Numbered from the stretch's first letter, positions 1 to 10,032 are shown. The stretch: DNA of 64,000 bases from Orychophragmus violaceus (GCA_030180135.1 CM058230.1:103035503-103099502), one strand, 5' to 3'. The notes: a model not told the origin generated them from the sequence alone. Numbers and translations: made by a program.

Positions 1-184
1 GATTTAAAAAATACATAATAGTATCATTTTTAATTTGTTTTAACAAAAACAAATAGAAATATTTTGATCCCAAATTTTTACCTTTAAAAATATTAATTAC
101 AACTACGGTTATTTTCTGTTTTTAATGATACTAGAGTTATTCTCCCTTTTATGTATAAGGGGGGAACTTGTGCGATCTCATATC

Positions 185-415
185 AATTGATTTTCAATCC
201 TCCATTTTTCTGTCATTTTCCGTCAATTTGGATTATCGCATTGAAATAACCGATACTATGATTCATGTTCGAATCCTCCTGGCCATCAGAGGATTAAAAT
301 GAGAGCATCGTCGGCTTTCAGGAAAAACATGTACGGCCGTCACCTAAGGTGGACACAGTACGCTAGTCGGGAATCACTTTGGTGGAGCCCGGATACCCTG
401 AGTTATATGAAAAAA
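185..415 (+). mobile_element. tRNA-derived SINE remnant (3' portion)
   Basis: A pol III B-box-like motif GTTCGAATCC lies at 267-276. About 110 bp downstream the block ends in GGATACCCTGAGTTATATG followed by an A-run (389-417), which is the usual layout of plant tRNA-derived SINEs. I cannot see a clean A-box or a target-site duplication, so the 5' boundary is approximate and the copy is probably old or truncated. Confidence 0.4.
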
Positions 416-838
416 ATATTAGTTTATTTTTTATTTTTAAATGGAGTAACTCCAAAACTTTAAAGTGGAGTTGTCTTTTACGTGTTACTCCATTTTTACT
501 CTACAAATAGAATATTTTAACATATTTTTTTATTTAGTTAGCAATATTTTGTAGTTATAAATTTACAAATTGACCCTACTTATTTTATTTTTATAATTAT
601 AATTTAAACTAAGTTTTATTAAATAAATAAAATTATCTTACAACATAAAATAAACTATTAGTTTTTATTTAATCATTAATATTAGTGTATATTTTTCACA
701 AATGATCTATTAATGCATTTCAACGTGAAAAATGAGCTTTTTATCTTTGATTTTTTTTTAAATCAACCAAGATACTCTTGGAAATAGATACTATCATCAT
801 CTGCTCTCTGAACCGTTGGTGGAGCTTGTCTTGCAACT
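416..838. other. AT-rich intergenic DNA with a short inverted motif
   Basis: No gene is visible. Near 442-512 the motif TGGAGTAACTCC and related TTACTCC/GGAGT words form small inverted repeats, suggesting an eroded MITE. The rest is low-complexity AT-rich sequence. Confidence 0.4.
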
Positions 839-1398
839 CTAAGGGTTTGATTGGCAGAGCATTAGAAAGAGCATTGTGCTTTTTATTATCTAATCATGTT
901 TTATTTAGAAAGCATGTAGAAGAACATTTGGAAGATACAAATGCTTGCAAATGCTTATGCTCTTTATGCTTTCACATGAAGCATTTCCACAGCATTAACC
1001 TCTAAAATATTAAATATATTTTTTAAATTATATAATTAATAAATTTGTTAATTAATATTAAATATATGCATATATCATAGTTTAATTTATATATTTAAAA
1101 TTCTTATTACTAATATTATATTTTCTCTATTATTTTAAAAATTATAACAGATAATAATTTAATAAATATAATTTAAATATATAAAAATGAAAAACTTATG
1201 TTTTAAATATAATATATACATATATAACATTTTAGAGTAATTATAATTAAATATTTTCTAATAATTTTATATTTAATCACTAACAGCTCTGCCATTCACT
1301 AAAATATGTATATTAATCAGAGCATACAACTTCAACAGCATACTGCTTCTACTACTTGCTGCTAATGTTGTGCTATGAGCCATTCCAATCAGGCCCTA
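839..1398. mobile_element. hAT-like MITE candidate
   Basis: The left end reads TAAGGGTTTGATTGG (840-854) and the reverse complement of the right end reads TAGGGCCTGATTGG (1385-1398), giving imperfect terminal inverted repeats. Subterminal AGCAT/ATGCT words are repeated inside both ends. There is no coding potential. I could not find an 8-bp target duplication, so assignment to the hAT superfamily is an inference from the TIR style only. Confidence 0.35.
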
Positions 1399-1807
1399 AT
1401 TGGTGCATGGAGGTCACAATAATCCTTAATTACATGCAAAATTACATATCTTGTTCTTCCAAAAATGAAGGGCCTTTTCATAATAGTGAAACATGTTTGG
1501 AGAATTCTGAATGCACATTGAACAATATTTTAATGACTTTGTCGGATCGAGAAGAGGTTTAAAAGAATATTAAATCGCTATTATTTATCATGTTGGTTTT
1601 TTATCAATGTTAGTTATTTATATTAAACACTTGTTATATATTTTAAGTTTATTTTAATTTCTAATATTTTAAAAAAATCAATGTCAAAAATTAATAAACT
1701 TTTGTTTTATAATGTTGCAAAGTATTTTAATATTATTGTTTATAAGTACATGCATGTATAAAAATTATTTTTATTTTAGCAAAAGAAATATAAAATAAAA
1801 TATGAAA
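1399..1807. other. AT-rich intergenic DNA
   Basis: Low-complexity AT-rich sequence. A short open frame (1356-1562) has no recognisable domain and is not supported as a gene. I see no RNA gene or promoter. Confidence 0.5.
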
Positions 1808-2612
1808 AATACTTGGGTTCACCCCTACGGGTGAACCCATTTGTTCACCCCCTCTTTTTTAGCCAATAAAAATATGCTATGTGGTATTTTTTAAAAATAA
1901 AAATTAAAATTAAGTAATTAAACACATTCAAATATTTATAAAAATAAAAAATAATATATCAATATTTATATATTTTTTAGAGTTTACAAATTGAGGTTTA
2001 GAATTTATGAATTAGGGTTTATGATTTAGAGTTTTAGTCCTTTAGAGTTTAGGGTTTAAGGATTAGGATTTATGGATTTGGGTTTAGGGTTTAGAATTTG
2101 GGGTTTAGGGTTTAGGGTTTGTAGATTAGGGTTTAGGGTTTGGAGATTAGGGTTTAGGGTTTAAGGATTAGGGTTTATAGTTTACGGATTGGGGTTTAGG
2201 GTTTAGGGATTAGGGTTAGTTTTTATTTTAATTTTTTAAAAATTAGGGTTTGGGTTTAGAGAATAGAGTTTAGGTTTTTAGTTTTTAAGATTTACAAATT
2301 GGGTTTAGGGATTGGGGTTTAGTTTAAATTTTTTATTTTTTAGGTTTTCAAATTATGGTTCAAGGTTTAGGGTTTTGAATTTAGGGTTTAGGGTTTGGGA
2401 TTTGGGTTTAGTTTTTTTTATATATAAATTAGTTTATTTTAATTTTAGTTTTTTTTGGTCTAAAATAAAACATAATTTCTCTTTATTTTCGTTTTTGTTT
2501 TTTATTTTAAAAGGTTTTTTTAATTTTAATTATTTTTAATATTAAATTATGTGTAATCATTTGATTGGTTAAAAATGAAGGGGTCATTTGATTGGTTAAA
2601 AACCCAAGTATT
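1808..2612. mobile_element. TIR-bounded non-autonomous element with telomere-like interior
   Basis: The ends are perfect 12-bp inverted repeats: AATACTTGGGTT at 1808-1819 and its complement at 2601-2612. The similarity continues inward imperfectly; the ATTGGCTAAAAAA complement on the left matches ATTGGTTAAAAA on the right, which occurs twice at 2552-2601. A strong hairpin (TGGGTTCACCC at 1814-1824 against 1829-1839, 4-nt loop) sits at the left end. There are no ORFs of note. This fits a MITE-like DNA transposon derivative; the superfamily is not determined. Confidence 0.5.
1977..2420 (+). repeat. Degenerate telomere-like (TTTAGGG) repeat array
   Basis: Dozens of TTTAGGG, TTTAGGGTT and one- or two-base variants are interspersed with GGATTAGGG and TTTGGGG units. 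This is the Arabidopsis-type plant telomere motif in degenerate interstitial form. It lies wholly inside the TIR-bounded element at 1808-2612, so it was probably carried or expanded by that element rather than marking a former chromosome end. Confidence 0.75.
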
Positions 2613-2635
2613 ACTCATAAAATATATAACATTAA

Positions 2636-2825
2636 AAAGACCATTTGGTAAATAAAAAATATCTTTCTAAAATAGAATGAAAATGAAATTATTCTAAATA
2701 TAGAGTAATTTAACATATTACTCTATTTTGGAATAGAAAATATAATACGATTATAAATATTTTACTTCAAATCTCATTTTGAGTGAAATATGGAATAGAG
2801 TTGAAAATGTTTTAAGAATGGCCTT
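2636..2825. mobile_element. Short MITE candidate (~190 bp)
   Basis: The left end AAGACCATTTGG (2637-2648) resembles the reverse complement of the right end, AAGGCCATTCTTAAAAC (2809-2825). The interior has repeated TCTATTTT/AAAATAGA words. It is non-coding and AT-rich. Family and target duplication were not resolved. Confidence 0.35.
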
Positions 2826-2929
2826 GCATGTCTATACTGTACATATAATCATTTTTCAACAGGTTCGGTCGGCCAAGCTTCTTCTAACCATGTATCACTC
2901 ACAAACCTTATTTTTTGTTGGAAGATTTT

Positions 2930-4262
2930 TCATTTTATTACCGAAATAGAATATATTGCTCGGATACAAATAAACAAGATTAAAGCCGGCTATCACAACA
3001 CGATACATGAACCAAAAGCCGACGGATTAAAAAAAAATCCACAGAGTCAACATATACACAAGAGAGACCCGAAAACTATCAACCATAAAACATAAACCCG
3101 CTATACATAAGCATTTAACAACAACTAATAAGCAGCTCATGACAGATCGAGAACAAGCACCCTGACAACGAAGAGATAGCGAACACCGAACACTGGGAGA
3201 GAGAAGGAGTATAACATCTGAAGCCGAGATTTATTGTGGCTAACCCACTGACACTCATTATATTTCTTCACCAATAGGAGCCACGAGCAGGTCGTATGCG
3301 GACCAGATCAAAGAAGACGAAGGACCAAACTGTTTACCATTCTCCAGCGAACGACTTGATGCGAGGAGGACCGAAATCTCAATTCCTTAAAATTGGGCCA
3401 AAGAACCCTTGCCAGAGGTAGAAGATCCGAGGCAGAAAATAATGAAAGGAACCGCAAGAACTATACCGATACAGCCAATATGAAGGAAAAGCACACTTCC
3501 AATACAAAACAAAATCACCACCAAATCCATCTAAACAATTAACACTACAGCCAAAAAGAATGCACCAGAAAACCGAGCTAACCAAAGAACCAGCAGAAAG
3601 ACCAGTCCATGAAGCTGACACTCAACAAGGATCTTCCCAAAGCAAACTAATAGAAGCTAACTACCATCACCTAGCAAGCCACACATAAAACTGACTAGAG
3701 CAGCCAAAGCCCAACCCAAATCTAAAACATGCATAAACCCTAACTAGACCAAACCGCCTGCCAACAAAATATCCGTGACAATGAACAGAAATCTGACTCA
3801 CCACACGCGGCTCTCCACATCCGCACGAGACTCTGAAAAGGGAGCACGGCCCATAAAGCACACGTCCACGACGAACAACTCGACTGGGAACACCATTTGA
3901 GAAGAGAAGCTACGCCGGAAAGCATGGAGGAAGAAGAAGGCTGCACACATCCGCAGGAGCAGGTGAAGCGTCACTAGAAGCTCAAGCCTTTGCGAAGAGA
4001 CACCACCACTCAACCCGCCGGCACGGAGAACATATCTATATATCGGGAACTAGAGAAGTAGGGAGACGACCGGAGACTACGCTGATAAAGAGACAAACAT
4101 CACGGATCCTCCTACAGTGGCGATGAACCACGCCCTCCACCGGAGGAGATGAGCAGATCTGGACTGAAGAGTTTTCCTCGAAAAAGACGTCTAAGAGAAG
4201 ACGAAGATGTCTTTTTAGTAACCAATGGAACGTCTGACTTGCTTGCAAAATTGGTCCCAACA
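2930..4262 (-). mobile_element. GC-richer non-coding retroposon-like block (Sadhu-like candidate)
   Basis: This block is clearly less AT-rich than its surroundings. On the minus strand it reads like a transcribed unit ending in a polyadenylation-signal-like AATAAA (around 2935-2941). Several short minus-strand frames (3379-3621, 3667-3861, 3798-4013, 4036-4263) exist, but none continues another or carries a recognisable domain. Non-coding Brassicaceae retroposons such as Sadhu have this look, but I cannot match family consensus sequences by eye. An expressed non-coding RNA or a pseudogene are alternatives. Confidence 0.3.
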
Positions 4263-5403
4263 ATTATTATAGTTGATTATATATATATATATATACCATC
4301 ATTAAAAACACAAAATTAATATAAAATAATGAAAATATTTAGGGTTAATTGTTTCTCTTATATATTTATATGGAGACTAATTTTTGGCAGACCATATATT
4401 AGTAGAGGAACAATTTTCAATTTTATAATACACTAAAAAGATTAACTCTTTCTATTTTGTAAAAAAAAACATTTTTCTCTCTATTGAACACGAAACTAAC
4501 ATGATTATTCCATCACTGTATGAGTATAAAATTTTGAATATCAATATATTTAATTTTTTATCTAAACATTTATAAAACAAGTTTCTCTCTATTTAACAAG
4601 AAATTTTTCTTTTATTTTAAAATTTTCAATATTAACATAATAATATTATTCATTATATAAAATCACATTATCTATAACAAATATATATGTTAGAATCTAC
4701 AAATCAAATAATAAATATGTTATAGTAAAAATTATCTGATATTTTTTAAAAATTAATATCATGATTATTATATACATATATCTAAAAAATATTTAGATTA
4801 AATTAATAAACAATAAAACATTACTTTAAAATAAATTAACATAATAAAATATTTAATTTTATTAAAGATAAAATAGTAATTAACCAACTTGAGAGTTAAT
4901 AAAAGCTTAAATAATTTCATAATTAATATAAAAATGGTGTTTTGATTTTTTTTCAATAGGTTTGAGGTAAAAATGATATATTATTTATTTATTTTTATTT
5001 TTTTTGAAAAGATTTTTTAAATTTTTTTTTGCGAATCGCTTTAGGCTTTAATGATATATTATTTTGGAATAGGAAAAAAAATAACCAACAACAATCATAC
5101 CTAATATAAAAAGGAGGGAATGAAAACTTTGGTTGCGTGACTATAATACCAACATGTAAATAATTAAAAATAGTTTTGGCTACTGTTTGGTTTAACTTAG
5201 CATTTACTAATGCACTATGCTATATTTCTGAATGCGTTAAACAGTGGGATGGCTGCCATGAATGAAACAGGAGACAAAAATTGAGAAATGTTATATATTT
5301 AAGCGTGGTTGTAATATTAATAAAGAGTTGCAATTTATTAAATGAAATATTGCAATTTATTATTTAATAATATTTAAATTTATTAAATAAAACATTGTAA
5401 TTC
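4263..5403. other. AT-rich intergenic DNA
   Basis: A (TA)n microsatellite begins at about 4273. The rest is low-complexity AT-rich sequence with short poly-T runs. I see no gene, RNA gene or element ends. Confidence 0.5.
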
Positions 5404-5545
5404 TTGGGTATGAATCATTGCAATCTTTGGTTTTGAACTATTGTAATCTTTGGTTTTGAACCATTGCAACTTTTGGCTTTGAACCATTGCAACTTTTGGT
5501 TTTGAACCATTGCAATTTTTGGCAATGAACCATTACAACTTTTGG
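5404..5545 (+). repeat. 23-bp tandem repeat, about five to six copies
   Basis: Units close to TTTGGTTTTGAACCATTGCA plus three more bases repeat head to tail with one to four differences per unit, most regularly from 5428 to 5545. The period is 23 bp. The array lies about 300 bp upstream of the Copia insertion. No coding role is seen. Confidence 0.75.
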
Positions 5546-5848
5546 TGAATAGATGCAATGGTTGATAATTAATAATTGCACCCTTTTGATTTCTATATAA
5601 GGAGTTGTTGGCATTTGCAAATTCATAATAACAAAAATTTCATAAGCAAAAGCAAACAACAAAAACTAAAACAAAAGAAAGAGAGATAAAAGAGAGAGAT
5701 TCATTGCTTCAAAAGATTATCAAAGATCATTGAAGAAACATATATAAACACAAAAATTTATATTTGTATATCTTGTATCTTAGCCTAGAACAAGAGTGAG
5801 ATTTTGGTTGTCTTATCTTACAAAGGGATTTCGTGTAACCTAAGACTT
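5546..5848. other. Unassigned sequence flanking the Copia insertion
   Basis: A purine-rich AGAGAGATAAAAGAGAGAGA stretch (around 5679-5698) is followed by sequence that looks like the pre-insertion host DNA. The Copia target site AGAAT ends it at 5849-5853. No gene is seen. Confidence 0.4.
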
Positions 5849-5853
5849 AGAAT

Positions 5854-5985
5854 TAATAGTATAAGCTGAGAATATCCATATTCTTGTTGTAACTAGATAG
5901 ATATTCTCAACAGATAATGTGCAACTGTATCGTATATATAATCACTTCTATACATCAATAATACTTAACCTTCCTAATATTGTTA
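5854..5985 (+). repeat. 5' LTR (132 bp) of the outer Copia
   Basis: Identical to 17352-17483 except for two A/G transitions. It begins TAATAGTATAAGC and ends ATATTGTTA rather than with canonical TG..CA. AGAAT precedes it and the PBS follows directly. Confidence 0.93.
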
Positions 5986-5997
5986 TGGTATCAGAGC
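5986..5997 (+). promoter_or_regulatory. Primer binding site (initiator Met-tRNA)
   Basis: TGGTATCAGAGC abuts the 5' LTR. It is the standard plant Copia PBS, complementary to the 3' end of initiator Met-tRNA. Confidence 0.93.
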
Positions 5998-6076
5998 AGG
6001 AATAAATCCTCATATCCTCAAAAATCTTTTTTAATCTCTCTCTTCTTTCTCAACCTAACGAAACTCCAAGGCATCC

Positions 6077-7304
6077 ATGGCTGAATCACCCTCTCAAACC
6101 GTGTCTTCTACTGGCACCGCTCCTGTTTTTAACACAACAGACCCGACCTCAACTCTCATCTATGTTAGCATGTCTAATGTAACCAAGCTCTCAGCCACGA
6201 ACTACCTCACGTGGCGCCTTCAAATCCAAGCTCTTCTTGAGGCACATGAGCTTCACTTCTTCATCGATGATGAAGATCACTCGCCACCTGCAACAACAAC
6301 GAACGCAAACGGTATTGAAATACCAAATCCAAATCTCGCAGGACAAGCTCCTGTACAGCAATATCATTGGCTCTCTCTCGATCAATGTGCAACCAATTGT
6401 TGCACGAGCAACATCCACAAAGGAAATTTGGAAAATCCTTTACCGTACATACGGTAAACCTTCTCGTGGGCATGTGATTCAAATCCGACAACAGCTCAAG
6501 AACAGTAACAAGGGCACTCAATCAGTTCATGACTACATGTGCAGCATCATAGGCAAGGCGGATCAGTTGGCTCTTCTTGGATCACCTCTTGATCATGAGG
6601 ACCTTCTGGATCACATCAACAATGGCCTCGGTGATGATTACAGGGCTATTATTGAAATGGTGAATGGCAGGGACTCTCCTATTTCTATCGACAAACTCCA
6701 CGAGAAGCTGATTAACAGGGAGAATGCACTAGCAATCTCGGTTACTGATGTGGTTACACCGATCACTGCGAATGCAACTCAGCATCGTCCTCATCAACAA
6801 CAATATCAAACGCAAAACAACACACGCGGATCAGGTCGTGGTGGCTACAGCAGTCGCGGTAGATTTGGACGAGGAGGTTATGGTCGTGGCTACCAAGGAA
6901 AATTTCAGATCTGTGGCGTACATGGACATAGCGCTCACCGATGTCCTCAATATGGCTCAGCCGTTCAATCAAACTCATCTTATCGTGGGAATTCACCAGC
7001 ACCACATCTTCCTCTTCCACCACCTCAATGGCAGAACCAAGCACATCACACGACTGCCAGTGTTATGGATCCATCGCCATGGCTTCTAGATAGCGGAGCT
7101 TCGCACCACATTGCATCTGATCTTGGAAACATGTCCTTGCACACACCATATCATGGAGGAGAAGATGTAATGATTGGAAATGGAATTGGCTTGCCAATCA
7201 CACACACTGGTTCTGCAACTTTCTCTACTCCTACTCGTGATTTGCTTCTTAATGATATTCTATGTGTTCCTTCTATGAAAAAGAATCTCATTTAAGTAAA
7301 TAAG
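6077..7304 (+). pseudogene. Copia gag and protease, broken
   Basis: Gag begins with ATG at 6077, 92 bp after the PBS, and contains the NYLTWRLQIQALLEAH segment typical of Copia gag N-termini. The frame is lost near 6335-6350, where a short deletion is likely, and continues in another frame from 6237 to 7295. That second frame carries a Gly/Arg-rich stretch, a zinc-knuckle remnant (ICGVHGHSAHRCP, first Cys unclear) and the protease active site LLDSGASHH (about 7084-7110). A stop at 7294-7296 interrupts the conserved segment after KKNLI. The product would be structural capsid plus aspartic protease. This copy is inactivated by at least one frameshift and one stop. Confidence 0.88.
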
Positions 7305-7754
7305 TTGTGCAAGGCTAACAATGTTATGGTGCAACTTTGTCCCAATGACTTTCAGGTGAAGGAACTCGGCTCGGGCTCAACGGTTCTCAGCGGCAAAGCC
7401 AATGAAGGGGTGTATGAGTGGCCTATGAAAGCACTTCCAAATTCTATTTCAGCTTTTTCTTGCTCTAAAAATACTTATTCGGATTGGCATTCTAGATTAG
7501 GCCATCCGAACTCTCAAGTTCTTAGTCATCTTGTTTCTCAGTTTGCTTTACCTGTTTCTGGTTCTTTATCAACACTTATTTGTGATTCATGTTCAAGAAA
7601 TAAAAGCCACAAGCTTCCCTTCTCTCTCTCGTCGTCTTTAACATCCAATGCTCCTCTTGAAATTTTGTTCTCTGATGTTTGGACCTCTCATGTTCTCTCA
7701 GTTGATGGTTTTAAATATTATGTGATTTTCGTTGATCATTTCTCTCGTTATACA
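7305..7754 (+). pseudogene. Copia GAG-pre-integrase and integrase N-terminal part, interrupted
   Basis: The frame contains the GAG-pre-integrase zinc-binding core (WHSRLGHPN, then CDSCSRNKSH) followed by the first integrase acidic motif region (FSDVWTSHVLSVDGFKYY) and FVDHFSRYT. Coding sequence stops at 7754, where the nested LTR begins at 7755. It resumes at 14852 with WLYPLKTKSQ, so the two flanks join across the insertion in the same reading frame once the 5-bp target duplication is allowed for. Integrase normally inserts the cDNA into host DNA; this copy is disrupted. Confidence 0.9.
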
Positions 7755-8022
7755 TGTTGGGATTATGTCCTGAAATCACATTGTACTCACTCTAGAGATA
7801 GTTGTGTTGTCGAGATCGGACAATTCATGTGATACTAGGTAGTCATAATGTTTTGCTAGAAACCGCTTATGACAAATGAGTTGTAACTCATTTCTGGTAT
7901 CGTGTGAACCTACAGGGTCACACACCTAAGCAAGTTGGACATACTCTGCATGGGAATTGATCATTGGTATATGGTCTGATCGATGTGTATTAGATACACA
8001 TCGAATTGAGTTTCAAAGGGGT

Positions 8023-8101
8023 GTATCGATCGACACCATTGAGTGCGTTGGTCGATACAGGACGTGTGTCGATCGACACCAATGAGTGTGTCGGTCGACA
8101 C
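8023..8101 (+). promoter_or_regulatory. Two palindrome pairs in the LTR U3
   Basis: Pair 1 is GTATCGATCGACAC (8023-8036) with the eroded GCGTTGGTCGATAC (8045-8058). Pair 2 is GTGTCGATCGACAC (8066-8079) with GTGTCGGTCGACAC (8088-8101). Start-to-start distance is 22 bp in both. The cluster ends 44 bp upstream of the TATA box, where promoter-proximal activator sites usually lie. The CGGTCG type contains ACCGAC, the DRE/CRT core, on the minus strand. A binding function is inferred, not shown. Confidence 0.6.
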
Positions 8102-8145
8102 AATGGCGAAACCGAAACTGATGTTTCGGTTCACCTCGAGGTCAA

Positions 8146-8153
8146 TATATAAA
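8146..8153 (+). promoter_or_regulatory. LTR TATA box
   Basis: TATATAAA lies mid-LTR, with the palindrome cluster and a 9-bp inverted repeat just upstream. The same arrangement occurs at 62976-62983 in the other copy and at the equivalent site in the 3' LTR. Confidence 0.65.
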
Positions 8154-8493
8154 CAGGTTTTATGTATCTCGACTGAGAGAGAGTTCGTGAGAGCGCGGCC
8201 CAGACAGTGTTTTCTTAGAGAGAAAACACAGAACCTCGAGAAACTCAGTTCCCAGGGAGATCCGAGCCCCGGTACTAGCATCCCGGCGGATTCCAGCTTG
8301 TGTGCGTGTGGACTGAAGTAGAGGCGCAGCATCTGAGGCGCTACAGATCTCGTATTACCTGCATCTTCCGCTGCCAAACACCAGGTAATCACGAGGTGAG
8401 ATCCATGATTCAATTAACTAGACCCTAGATCCTAGGCTATCTGGAACTCGCGAGAATTCTGAATCTGGTAGAATTGGCTCGAAGTTCCAACAG

Positions 8494-8505
8494 TGGTATC
8501 AGAGC
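8494..8505 (+). promoter_or_regulatory. Primer binding site of the nested Copia
   Basis: TGGTATCAGAGC begins two bases after the LTR terminus, separated by one G, and is complementary to initiator Met-tRNA. Confidence 0.92.
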
Positions 8506-8630
8506 CTTAGGGTTTTATCATTGAATCGAACCTGTTAAACGAATTTGATGATTTAGATTCGCAAACTAGGTTGTTTGGTAAGAACAGGTTAGATCGTTTT
8601 CGATCAAGAACGATTTTGTGTTTTCGCACA

Positions 8631-8815
8631 GTGTCGATCGACACACTGGGTGTGTCGGTCGACACAAAGTGGCGAGTTCGACAGAATCGGCGGCTAGGGT
8701 TTTTCTCGAAGAAAAACCGAAAGCCTTTTGTGTCGATCGACACAGGTTGAGTGTCGGTCGACACAGAGCAGATTCGGTACAGTGTCGATCGACACAGGTT
8801 AATGTCGGTCGACAC
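8631..8815 (+). repeat. Three palindrome pairs in the nested Copia leader
   Basis: GTGTCGATCGACAC/GTGTCGGTCGACAC-type pairs start at 8631/8652, 8730/8751 and 8782/8802, spaced 21, 21 and 20 bp start to start. The first site of each pair is always the CGATCG type and the second always the CGGTCG type. Looser single copies follow at 9196, about 9273 and 9296. All lie in the transcribed leader between PBS and gag. Confidence 0.85.
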
Positions 8816-8829
8816 AGACCGAGCGATAG

Positions 8830-9165
8830 GATAATCGGTTCAATTAGATTAGACCGGTTATCATGCTTGGTTAAGCCCGAATAGATCGGTTTAAATTGGA
8901 TGAATTGGTTCAATTGGATTGAACTGGTTATCTCAATTAGCATGAACCGATGGGTTAAATCAGTTTGATTGGATAATACGGTTCAACTGAATTGGACTGG
9001 TTATCGGAATCAGTTGAAACTGGTTTAAACGGTTTAAATTGGATGAATTGGTTCAATTGGATTGAACTGATTATCCCAATTAGTATAAACCGATTGGTTA
9101 AGATCAGTTTGATCAGATAAGTCGGTTCAATTGGATTAGACCGGTTATCAAAACTATCTTCGGTT
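8830..9165 (+). repeat. Imperfect tandem repeats in the nested Copia leader
   Basis: The block repeats variants of CGGTTCAATTGGATTGAAC, then (C/T)TGGTTATC, interleaved with AAACCGATTGGTTAA-like words. The period is irregular, about 60-125 bp. The motif GGTTCAATTGGATTGAACT is itself a near-palindrome. The same block recurs at 63645-64000 in the other copy. It is non-coding. Confidence 0.7.
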
Positions 9166-9309
9166 TAGGTCTATGTCGACCGTCACACATGGGTTGTGTC
9201 GATCGACATGACTGGTTCGATGAACCGGGTTAATTGAATTAACTGGTTATTGAAATCCGGTTTTGTTTGGTGGTGTCGATCGACAGACAGAGTCTGCGTC
9301 GATCGACAC

Positions 9310-10032
9310 AGTATTCGAAATTATGGTTATTGAACCTTGAATTTGCAGAAACCAAACCAGACTTGAACCTTGATCAAAGCTTAACTTCAATATGGTCAAC
9401 TGTCAAGACTCATTTAGTTGTGTGATGTCTAGCCAAGAGCTTGGTGTCCACAGTTACGTGAGTAAGGCAGGTAGTTATGATTGATGGATTTGCAGTGCTA
9501 AACATCAACAATTACATGACCTAATAGATTGAAATGCTAACCTTTTAGAGTTTAATTTCCTCAACTAAATATCAAGTAACATTGATGTCTTGCCCAATCT
9601 TGTCTACAGCCAAAACTCGTGTCGTTTGTTGGATAGTCTTGGAGTCCTTAGTATCCACTGCTACATGGGTAAGGAAGGTGGTCATTTACAGACTTGCAGT
9701 GCAACTGTCAATGATCACAAGATTAAAAGAGATTGGTTTATTTGACTGAGCTGTCAGAAGTTCTGGGCCCAGAGACATCAGAGTGGATTAGACATAGTTT
9801 GTCTCATCCACAACCAAGAGTTGTACTGAGTGCAATTAGCAATGATTTGCTTACCTAGATAACTAAAGTTTGGGTGATGGCGAGTCGCCCACTCAGATTT
9901 TGGTGAAGTATGGTTCTTGGATTATTATATTCATAGAGGAAACATTGTTTGAATATAATGCGAGTTTTCTTATTAGATAAGATTTCTCATCATATACATA
10001 ACTAAATATTTGTTTTTCTTGGATTTCAGCTT
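9310..10032 (+). other. Non-coding leader of the nested Copia
   Basis: No ORF is seen. Two diverged copies of a roughly 75-bp segment occur at about 9441-9520 and 9646-9719, each containing a TCCAC-GTTAC/GCTAC-GTAAGG core. The leader ends with a pyrimidine-rich TTTTTCTTGGATTTCAG (10013-10029) just before the gag ATG, which resembles a 3' splice site, so the leader might be spliced. Confidence 0.5.

Larger units (their letters stand above)
7755..8492 (+). repeat. 5' LTR (738 bp) of the nested Copia
   Basis: Starts TGTTGGG and ends CCAACA, giving short terminal inverted repeats. U3 holds two palindrome pairs (8023-8101), then a 9-bp inverted repeat (8110-8131), then TATATAAA at 8146-8153. The layout is identical in the LTR at 62585-63316. 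Confidence 0.95.

Noticed and set aside
1977..2420. A true telomere or subtelomere
   Set aside because: The repeats are degenerate, only about 440 bp, and enclosed by terminal inverted repeats with ordinary intergenic DNA on both sides.
7961..8943. Short frames in the 738-bp LTR and leader
   Set aside because: They are driven by palindromic GTGTCGATCGACAC repeats, change between copies, and lie in LTR/leader DNA.
8631..9310. A CRISPR-like repeat array
   Set aside because: Repeat lengths and spacings are unlike CRISPR, the sites are palindrome pairs within a plant Copia leader, and the genome is eukaryotic.
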